Shown here piece by piece: positions 55,898 through 64,000 of a stretch of DNA of 64,000 bases (positions are counted from its first letter, which is position 1; the number at the start of each line of letters is the position of its first letter). The position numbers and the translations under genes were made by a program. The notes beneath the pieces are model-generated. The model was not told the origin of the DNA and ran no database searches. It saw nothing but the letters and a program-made list of their open reading frames with translations. Source of the stretch: Calycina herbarum (taxonomy: Eukaryota; Ascomycota; Leotiomycetes; Helotiales; Pezizellaceae); the NCBI GenBank assembly GCA_001414485.1, contig LLEY01000018.1, forward strand, positions 522,487 through 586,486, written 5' to 3'.

Positions 55898-56397
55898 GAT
55901 GAGGTAATGGAGGGGGAATGGATACCCCGTAGATAGTGGAATAAAATATGACGAGGTTGGGAGAAGGTCGGCCACATTGACAGCCACTTACCCCTCTTTT
56001 CCCCCTTCGGGACTAACGTGTATAATTTGTTGTATATCGCTTCTCCTCAATTATTTACGAACAATGATTTGCTGAAAACGTGGTAGTCGGATGTAATAAA
56101 ATATGAAGAAGGTTAGCCACATTGACAGCCACTGCTCCTCTTTTCCACCTTCGGGACTGAGGTGCATAATTTGTTGCACATCGTTTCTTCTCGATTAATT
56201 ACGAATAATGGTTTGCTGAAAACGTGGTAGTCGGATGTAACACAAGGACCAACAGCTTATTCAAACTCACAACTCAACTTGACCCATCAAGACCTTATGC
56301 ACTCTCTGACGCCCTATTATTTTGTTGTATTGCATACCTTTACCAACAGAATTTATTGAAATCCTTGTCCCCTTAACCATTCATCAAATCCAGCGAG
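55898..56397. other. Intergenic region with 155-bp direct repeat
   Basis: 500 bp between the convergent 3' ends of P450 gene 2 and the FAD monooxygenase. Most is a tandem direct repeat (55941-56095 and 56096-56240). No gene. Confidence 0.6.
55941..56240. repeat. Tandem direct repeat of about 150 bp, two copies
   Basis: Copy 1 (55941-56095) and copy 2 (56096-56240) start ATAAAATATG and end GTGGTAGTCGGATGTAA. Shared blocks include GCCACATTGACAGCCACT, CCTTCGGGACT and TTTGCTGAAAACGTGG. Differences are mostly transitions and a 10-bp length change. It lies in the presumed overlapping terminator region of two convergent genes. Confidence 0.9.
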
Positions 56398-57882
56398 TCA
56401 AACAAAAGGCGCAAGAGACTTCGGCTCCACCCCTTCAACCCCCTCAACGCCATTCCTAAAATAAGGAGTCATATCCTCATTCAGAGCATAAGTAGACTGC
56501 CAAAAATAAATCAGTAAAATACCTCTCCCATGCAAACCTCTTACTTACCGCCATAATAGTCTTCTTCATCTCCTCGTCCCCACTTTCCATAGCCTTACAT
56601 CTCTCGAAAAACTCCTTCCGTTCATCTGCCACTTCTTCATCCCAGAGTCTTCGGAAATTGGCGACGGAGGTTGGGTTGATGATTTCTTTCCATTTTTTGA
56701 TCCGTACTTCGGAGTATGCGTCGAGGATAGAGTCATCAGTTAGACCGTTGTGGAGAGCGAGTAGGGAGTCGAAGAGGGTTGTTATATCTGCGATTCCTCC
56801 CGTGAGTCCCATTCCACCGCTATGTTTCCAGGTTAGTAACTTTTATTTCTCAATAAAGTTCAGGAACAGCTCAATTTCACATACAAAGGGTTGCACAAAT
56901 GGGCAGCATCAGCAGCCAAAAGTACCCTCCCAACTCTCATACTTGTCACACAACGTTGATGCAATTTATACGGACTAGCATTCTTCAACTTGTAATCTCC
57001 TGGTTTTGGTTTCCCAGGCAGAATCTGTTCGTATCGCATTGGTTGTCTTGCGAGGTATTCTTCATTTGTGAGACCGGGGGTATCACCATATGTAACTCGC
57101 CACATTCCATCCTTGGTGATTTTGGCGGCCATGAACCAGTCTTTGGGATCGAGTATGAATTGCGAGTCCCAGTAGTTGAATTGGTGGAAATCGTAGTAGA
57201 CCTACATGTGTTAAATGGGTATGAGACAAGTGGAAGAAGAAGTACAAGTGGCACCTACATTTGTAGCAATTATCTGGCTGTTCAAAGTAATGCCAGGAAA
57301 CTCATCACCATACAAACTCCTCCTCACCATGCTATTTGCTCCATCACACCCAACAACATAATCCGCCCCCAAAATCAACTCCCCATCCTTCGTCTCAACC
57401 TTAACCCTCGCGTCCCTCTCCCCTTGCTCAACCCCCGTAACCTTATACTCCCACAAAATCTCCGCCGTTTCCTGAGCCTGAAACTCCTTCAAAAGAATCT
57501 CATCCAACCTATCAAGCGGTAAACAAACCATGGAGTCCTCATTACTTAAATCTGAGCGGATACCACCCAGGAGCTCGTTCAACATGGTACGCCAACATAC
57601 TCCTTCTGGGTTGTAACCTTCTGCTTGGACTTGGTCGAGGACTCCGCAACGACGAAGTTCCCGGACTGAGGAGGGGGCGTAGTGGGCTGCGCGGGGGTTG
57701 GTGTCGAGTGTTGTGGATTGGTCGAGGAGTTGGACGGAGATTTTTGCTTTGGCGAGGAGGATTCCTAGGATGAGGCCGGAGGGACCGGCGCCTACTATTA
57801 TGATCTGTTCGTGATGGTAAGTTTGGAGAAATAACAGAGTGATTTCTGTATTTACCTTGGAAATTTTACTTGCGGGAGACAT
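56398..57882 (-). CDS. FAD-dependent monooxygenase (PHBH/phenol-hydroxylase type)
   Basis: Five exons (57882-57856, 57804-57259, 57201-56885, 56819-56549 and 56496-56398), all in phase, give 419 residues. The first exon is only nine codons (MSPASKISK). The dinucleotide motif IIIVGAGPSG is at 10-19, the DG motif CDGANS at 162-167, and the FAD ribityl site, here AADAAHLCNPFGGMGLTGG (usually GDAAH), has its aspartate at 289. Group A flavin monooxygenases of this type hydroxylate aromatic or polyketide rings with NAD(P)H and oxygen. The substrate is unknown. It converges with P450 gene 2, which suggests, but does not prove, a shared pathway. The start at 57882 was preferred over 57912 because splicing from it yields a canonical N-terminus. 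Confidence 0.85.
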
Positions 57883-59771
57883 CTTGAGTGTTTTTTCAAG
57901 TTCAAATATCAAACACTACCAAGGTGGTTGGGACTCTAGATGGACAATTGTTGCTTTTTTTGATTGTGAAAAATTTATGTTCCTCCATCAACTCCAATCT
58001 CCTCAATCGTACCATAATCAACAACGCGGTGTGGGGTCTGAACAAGGCACTTCGATTGCCATGTTAGAACCGAAGAGTGAGAGCTATACTTGAAATAATG
58101 CATGTCAGTATCAGTGTGGGGTAGTGGAACATATCCATGTCTGTACATCCAGTGGTGCGGGGCTTTGGTCCTTTAGCCTCATTCAGCTAATGCAAATCGA
58201 CAAGTGTATATGCTCGAACCGAGGTAACATCTTGTTATTTGGACGAGACCAATCATGTTTTCGGGGTGGGAACTTGTAATGCCTACGAGCTGTGAGATAC
58301 TTTGAAGTGTGACTTCCCCCTCATGCTTTACTGGTTGGGAGAATAAAGAACGTCAGTGACCATGAAACAATACGAACACCAAATATGAGGCAGGACATAG
58401 TGCTCGTTGTTCCAGCTTTCTAGAATGATCGAAAGTCGAGTATCAACCTAGCTTCGATTGTCCTGACAGGTTTAGAAAAATGACAGCTTTAAATGTCCGT
58501 CGCGAGGCACTGAACTCGATCGCGAAGTTGCGAACACAACAATCAATGCAATGAAGGAAAGAAATTGGGAGATCAAGACAGGAAAACAAATCTTTGTTTC
58601 ATGGAAATATTACAATGATATCGTCCTCATGAATTCATTGTGTTCAGTGGAGCATTTGCCCCTCGCTCCGAATATTGTTTGGTGAGTGAGCTATAGAATT
58701 ATAGCTTACTCTCCATCCACTTGGGGGCCAAAGGTTATGGCGAGTAAGCTACAGAATGACAAGTAACCCAGTCCACTCAAGTTGGGGGGCCAAAACCATT
58801 GCGAGATGTAACCCAGTTCTTAAAAGCTGGGGATTGGACTCAATCCTTGTAAGGCAAATACCAAGCAATGTCACAGGCTGGCCACTGAAGACACCACCCC
58901 AGCAAGCACGCCATCTTGATATTAAAACCAGGAAACAGAAGAAAAAAAGATACCACAGAATGCAAGCAGCGAAAATCAAGCATGATACTGTAGCTTCGTC
59001 CATTGTTGAGTACGAAGCCTAGGAAACGGCAAAGGCTCGATGAGCGGTGCGATATCGCTTGCTAAAATCTCTTGCAATATTTGACAATACACGCCTCCCG
59101 CTATCGAAGCCGTATTCCCGTCATCGGTCTCCGAGCTCAACACCATCACCAACCTTTCCCCAAGATCATCATTTAGGCTGATAGCATCGGACTCCTCATC
59201 CATGCCTCGCGGGGTAGTATTTCTGCAGCTCCTGCGCGTCCACTTCTCTAGTCTATTTCACTTGCATATTTCTCACGCGTCCGGAATATCCTTTCCCCTG
59301 CTAAATTGCTTCTCCTCACCCGATCCAAGGTTTCCACCATTTGTCTCCATCTCTCTCTTTGTTGTTCCATCGCGCTTTCTTCAACCTCAATTCATCGATT
59401 GCAATTGGGAACTAGTCAAGGACTATACCTTCATCTTCGTAAAATGAGGCCAGTTCAATTCCTTCAGTTTCCCAAACCGAGTCCGCGGCGTCCGCGCTCT
59501 CCATGGATGGTCGTCATGATTTTAAGCTTCCGTGCTGGTTAAGCGGGGTACATACACCCCTCATCCGCGAGGCTATCCACAAATAAGCACTTGTTCCGGG
59601 AGAACCTACACTTTTTTTCAATTTCGTCTATCCTCTTTGGTAAGTTTTGCCGTCGAGGTATTGTACATAAGGGCGAGATGTTGTTCCTGTTCAAGCTTCT
59701 CATCATCCATCTACCCGTCTACCGTCTTTTCTTAGGTTTTTAGAGCTGTCTTGTTCCTTGTGTTGTACGAA
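57883..59771. other. Intergenic region (1.9 kb)
   Basis: It contains the promoter of the FAD monooxygenase on the left and that of the esterase on the right. A 60-bp direct repeat lies at 58684-58830. A 75-codon acidic frame (58976-59203, -; begins MDEESDAISLNDDLGERLV) has a proper ATG but no domain, so I do not call it a gene. Confidence 0.5.
58684..58830. repeat. Diverged direct repeat of about 60 bp, two and a half copies
   Basis: Copies at 58684-58743 and 58743-58804, with a partial third to about 58830. Shared words are GAGTRAGCTAYAGAAT, CATCCACT or GTCCACTC, TTGGGGG with GGCCAAA, and ATKGCGAG. Non-coding. Confidence 0.65.
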
Positions 59772-60927
59772 ATGCGATCTTTTACCCTTTTCTTGCTCGC
59801 AGCTAGCGCTGTGGTTGATGCTAAATCATGGGTACCTAATTTCAAGAATCTGGTTGCTTTTGGAGATAGGTCAGAAGATTCATTGATTCAAACCAATTGA
59901 TAGAATGCTAACATCATAAACAGTTACACCGACGAAAATCGATTAAATTACTTCTTCGCGACCGGCCACGCACCACCAGCAGGAACTCTGCTCCCTCCAA
60001 GCAACTCGACAGCCGGCGGAGGAATAACATGGGCTCGATTCGTGTCCACCAACACCGGAGCACAACTATACAACTACGCAGTTTCCGGCGCAGTCTGCGA
60101 CAACAAGATCATCTACCGATACCTAGAAGACCTCAAAGCGCCATTCCCAGATGTAGTTTACGAAATCGATTCTTTTGTAGCGGACGCAAACTACGTCAAC
60201 GCAACAACCAACAGTAATACCTTATACACCGATCGTCAATCGGATAACACTGTGTATTCAATGTGGATTGGAACAAACGACTTGGGCGCAGGAGCTTTCT
60301 TGACTGATAGCTCTCTGAATGGGACTACGATTCCGAATTATGTCGATTGTGTTTTTGAGAAGTTTGACACGCTTTATAAGAATGGGGCGAGGTATTTTGT
60401 TCTGATGAATACGGCGCCTTTGCAGCTTTCTCCTGTTTATGGGATGCCGGATGCGGGGGGTCAGAATACTAGTTTTACTTACTGGCCTGACAAGGTATTT
60501 GCCTCCCTCCATCCTCTCGTGATATCAACTAACTTCGGAGAAGCCTTCAAATACAACCCAAATAAGCGGCAAAATGAAGGAATACACTAAACTCGTAAAC
60601 GACATCTACGCTTATCGAACACCTTTCGAAGTCCTAGTTCAAAAACGTTATCCCGGAGCTTCAATCGCAGTTTTCGACATCAACACTTTGATGACAGATA
60701 TCTACTACAACCCATCTCAATACTTCGCTTCTCCGGCGAATGTTACGGGGCAGTATAAACTTTGCTCGGACGCGTATTCAGGGAGTACATGTGCGACGTC
60801 GAATCTGACGCTGGATCATTTTTATTGGTACGATGAGTTGCATCCTGGTGAGCAGACGGATAAGGCTATTGCAAACGAGTTTGCGAAGGTTGTGGAGGGA
60901 ACATCTGGGTATGCTAAGTATTGGTAG
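59772..60927 (+). CDS. Secreted SGNH/GDSL-type esterase (CE16-like acetylesterase)
   Basis: Three exons (59772-59869, 59924-60494 and 60541-60927) give 351 residues. The second intron uses an AACTAAC branch site and the acceptor at 60540, which keeps KKPSNTTQISGKMKEY in frame. A signal peptide covers about 1-17. Block I is FGDSYTDE, with the nucleophile Ser33. Block III is IGTND (149-152). Block V is DELH, with Asp321 and His324 completing the triad. Length and order match fungal carbohydrate esterase family 16 acetylesterases, which remove acetyl groups from plant hemicellulose oligomers outside the cell. Several N-x-S/T sites are present. A plausible plant-biomass or infection enzyme; the exact substrate is not determined. 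Confidence 0.88.
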
Positions 60928-61680
60928 GTTTGTAGAAAAGGTTGGATTGGAGAGAAGGGGTGTACTTTATGTAAGTGGGTAATTGGCAATAGAAGTTTTT
61001 GTATATATCGATGGAATATCAACACCTAAACAGTATTTAAGACAATTGGAAATAATCTCATCTTAAAAATCCACGAGCAATTTAATTATCCTAGCACGTT
61101 TTGTATAATTTTGTTAATCAAATAATTATACGACGAGCAATGGCTTGAGCTCTTTTATCTTTCAAGGTCCAATGGAAAAAAGAAAAACCCCCAAACAAAA
61201 ACGCTACGTAATTGCTTTTTCTTCAGAGCTATCCAAAAGGTGTGTTCAAAAAGTAGGAGGTTGGGATGGTTGCAACCAAGTGTGGGGATCCACCAGTTAC
61301 AAGGCGTCCCTCCGTAGTCTCGGTTCAATGTTTATGCACTGCAGCTCTATTTCCTTGATCCATACATTCTTATACATATAGAGTAACGTCAACCCCTTGA
61401 CGCGCCGGCACTCAGTCCAACTAATTTTCACCCTCCTCCCGATCAGCTTCACTCTAACCCCTGTCATTGGCTTGGCTCTCGCCTCCCCCCGTCACTTCGT
61501 CACCAAACTGGCGCCTGCTGTCACCCTCCCACCACATTCGTTGCGTTGCACTCTTGTCGCATTTGTCTCCCAACGCACGCTCGCGGCTGCTCGTTGCTGT
61601 CTCTCAACTTCAGCACTGCACTGCACTCCTTCTGTGCGACTCGGGAGGGGCCATGCCGATAGGCTCTTTCGCTCGCCGTC
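60928..61680. promoter_or_regulatory. Intergenic region, promoter and 5' UTR of the SSXT gene
   Basis: About 750 bp. The right part (61410-61680) is CT-rich on +, typical of strongly expressed fungal promoters or 5' leaders. The left part (60990-61130) is AT-rich and probably holds the esterase 3' end. No gene seen. Confidence 0.5.
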
Positions 61681-63739
61681 ATGTACGATCCGTATGGATT
61701 TCGCAGGGAGACTCCGAATACAGCACAACAGCAGCCTGGCACCTTCAATCCCAATGCACCTCCACCGTCTCATCACCCCCACCACCACCCACAGCTCCAG
61801 CAGCAGCACTCTCAGCACTCCCAGCCCTCCCACCACCAGCAGCAGCCTCCCCATCCGCAGAGTCAACAGGCTCAGGCTCAGGCGCAAGCTGCTGCTCAAG
61901 CTCAAGCCCAGCACATGATGTATAACACCCCATCTTATGGCCCTCAGAGCTCCCACGCCCACGCTGCTCCCCATGCCCCCTCTTCGAATTCACATCACTC
62001 TCCCTACGGCGCCTCAGGTCCTCCGAGCATGGGGGGTCCAACTGCAGGCGGCGGGATGGGGATGGGCATGATGCAGAACAACGGTATGCCGCATACGGCT
62101 CCTGCCCACGGTATGTAACACACCTTACTGGACTTTTTTTGCGCGAGAGACAACCCTATCCGATAATACCTCTGCCCTATGAATTCGGAGAACTAAGCGT
62201 TGCGCTCCCCTCCCGTTGTCCTCCTCCCCCTCCCTCAGAGCTCGGCTCCGTCGAGGAACACCAGCGCGTTATTCGGTGCGACTGCATCAAGCAGGCAGGA
62301 AGCCGTCAGCAAGAAGCAGATTCTGAAGACAGCATGTCGCGCTTTCCTTCATGTCCATCTTCCCTCACCTGGCGCTGATTGTCCAGACCTTGACGGACCC
62401 AGCAAACACGAGCTGACATGTCTTCTCAGCAGCAGCACCGACTTACCAAACCCCATATTCCAGCTCACCCTACGGAGCAAGCATATCTACCTCTTCTCCA
62501 TCCAATACCCTCCCGGGCTTTATGCCACCAACCTCCAACGCGCCATCCTTTCCAATGAACCCGTCGAACATGAACATGAACATGAATGCCCAACAACAGC
62601 AACACCAAGCTCAGCGCATGCAACCTCCCCAAAGTACCTCCACCCCAACGCCAGGAGCCTCCTCGAGAGGCTCACCATTCGCTCCCATGTCACAAAGTTC
62701 CCCTCCTAATACTACCTTAACCCCATCTCACTTGTCCACGTCTCAAAACTCGAATCCTACACACCTTCAAACGCCCAATAATAATCAACAATCACAGGGA
62801 GGGGCAAACTCGTCAACGATCTTGACACCGCAAACTCCAAGCTTTCCCCCGGGATCGCAGAATGCTGGAAACTCTGGGAACAGTCTTGCTTCCCCATTGA
62901 GTCCAGGATCAGAAGTTCGGGAGAAGGACCGGGTCGCAATATTATTAGAGATCAATCGGGAGCTTCTGATGGAGTGTATGCATATACAGGGATTACAAGC
63001 GGACATGAAAAAAGAGGAGCAAAAGGATAATAATGGTTCTGCGGATCCCTCGAATGCAGCGGGGACTGATAAGGAAAAGAATGACAAATTGAAGGCCTCA
63101 ATTACTAGGGAATATGTGGAGTGAGGAACTCAGAGCTGTGTTTACCAAGTCCAAAAACTAACAAAATATAGATGTATGCGCCGACTTCAAGCAAATCTGG
63201 CATATCTCGCCGCAATTGCAGATCGTTCACATAAACCCTCCTCACAAATACCTGCTCACCCCGCAATAATGAGCGCCCCATCAATTGCACCCAAAGCACC
63301 AAATCCAACTTCATCTAGCTCATCTAATACCGATGGTAAGGAAGAAGATTCGGAAGATAGTAAGCCCAAGGAATCGGCGAATGATCGAATTGAGCTTTTG
63401 AAAGACCAGTACAAGACATTACAAGGCCTTTTCCCAGGCGTGGATCCCAAAAAGGAAACTTCCATGCAACCACCGAATCCAGCTGCCAGAGCACAACAAA
63501 TGACCCAGCAACACGCAGCTCAACAGCAAGCGTTACAACAAGCGCAGAAGCAACAAGGTCAGCAGGGTCAACAGGGTCAAACTCCTGATTTCAGTCAACA
63601 GCAGAGAATGCAAAGCGATATGATGAGACAGAAGATGATGCAGGCGCAACATAATCAACAACAACAACAACAACAAATGGCTCAGGCACAGGCTCAGGCT
63701 CAGGGTATGCAAAACATGAGTTCGCAACCACCTCGGTAA
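61681..63739 (+). CDS. SSXT (SS18-like) domain protein, likely SWI/SNF complex subunit
   Basis: Three exons (61681-62110, 62430-63120 and 63172-63739) give 562 residues. Intron 1 is long for this window (319 bp) and ends GCTGACATGTCTTCTCAG; intron 2 is 51 bp. Residues 1-330 are low-complexity, rich in Q, H, P, S and M. The conserved block is split over the exon 2-3 junction: ILLEINRELLMECMHIQ, a charged insert, then REYVECMRRLQANLAYLAAIADR, which is the SNH/SSXT pattern of human SS18. Yeast Snf11 is a distant counterpart. The C-terminus is poly-Gln. Expected nuclear, bridging the SWI/SNF remodelling complex and activators. The insert of about 45 residues inside the domain is larger than in SS18. 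Confidence 0.85.
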
Positions 63740-63969
63740 GGTCATCGCATGAGTGGCGTTGGTCGGGGCCTTTTGTCTTGTCTTTGGGTATTGAGACTTG
63801 GGATAATTGTCTCGCTTTTGTAAGGAGTACGGTTGGTGTTTCTTTCTGTTCCAATTTTGTTTGGATAAAAAGTAGACTTGGATGGAAGGTGTGTGGCGCT
63901 ACAAGATGATGGGAAGGATGGGATTGTAGGATATCTGGAAAATTCAAATTTGTCTATATATATCAACCC

Positions 63970-64000
<31 letters not shown>
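63740..64000. other. 3' flank ending in poly-C and poly-T runs
   Basis: 3' UTR of the SSXT gene, then TATATATATC, then C(10) and an uninterrupted T run of about 22 to the window edge. A double homopolymer exactly at the edge may be a natural tract or a contig-end artefact. Confidence 0.5.

Noticed and set aside
51940..57912. Complete secondary-metabolite cluster
   Set aside because: Only tailoring-type oxygenases are present; no PKS, NRPS, terpene cyclase, transporter or cluster regulator is in this stretch.
58976..59203. 75-codon acidic frame on the - strand
   Set aside because: It has an ATG, but no homology is recognised, no transcript signal is visible, and the length is compatible with chance.
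61397..61974. Several 150-170-codon frames on both strands
   Set aside because: They overlap the CT-rich leader and Gln/His/Pro-rich start of the SSXT gene; low complexity explains the lack of stops.

Overview
This window looks like the nuclear genome of a filamentous ascomycete, probably a leotiomycete close to Botrytis or Sclerotinia (inference). Four things point there. Introns are short (about 45-60 bp) with GTATGT/GTAAGT donors and CTAAC-like branch sites. The transposons are wrecked by repeat-induced point mutation (RIP): CA and TG dinucleotides are almost absent and AT is extreme. The gene set is fungal: Zn2Cys6 factor, HET, APH-like, SUN, P450, SSXT. Large non-coding spaces separate single genes. 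No tRNA, rRNA or CRISPR array was recognised.

Bases 1-16,423 are a graveyard of nested, RIP-ruined transposons. I see three chromodomain Ty3/gypsy elements (A and B on +, C on -), two full-length Fot1/pogo-like DNA transposons with TA target duplications (1565-3425 and 9753-11614), two Fot1 fragments, and two LTRs of about 450 bp in inverted orientation (5404-5853 and 9149-9595). A 195-bp insertion at 12276-12470 is not RIP-damaged and is flanked by an exact 7-bp duplication. The block ends abruptly inside the 3' part of an F-box gene (16424-17575, -).

From 17.6 to 34 kb: a broken copy of a secreted fungal protein family (18475-20002), a Cys/Lys-rich orphan reading frame, a single-pass membrane protein with a cytoplasmic SH3 domain (22105-23910, -), an unknown coiled-coil protein (26811-27677, -), a six-exon Zn2Cys6 transcription factor (28940-30977, +), a decayed HET-domain gene (31034-32263, +) and an APH-like phosphotransferase with a frameshift (32388-33990, -). 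A 513-bp Tc1/mariner-type miniature element lies at 34419-34931.

From 37 to 50 kb: a reticulon (37263-38597, +); three consecutive minus-strand coiled-coil genes (39976-43459), two of them paralogues; a 1.7-kb spacer with four copies of a palindromic motif; an unknown gene with an in-frame stop or cryptic intron (45204-46091, -); a spacer with a 232-bp tandem repeat; and a GPI-anchored SUN-family wall protein (48405-50019, -).

From 51.9 to 64 kb: a possible small oxidative cluster of two divergently transcribed paralogous P450s (51940-53738, - and 54188-55897, +) and an FAD monooxygenase (56398-57882, -), with no backbone synthase in view; then a secreted SGNH/GDSL esterase (59772-60927, +) and a Gln-rich SSXT-domain protein, the likely SS18/Snf11-type SWI/SNF subunit (61681-63739, +). 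The window ends in a poly-C/poly-T run.
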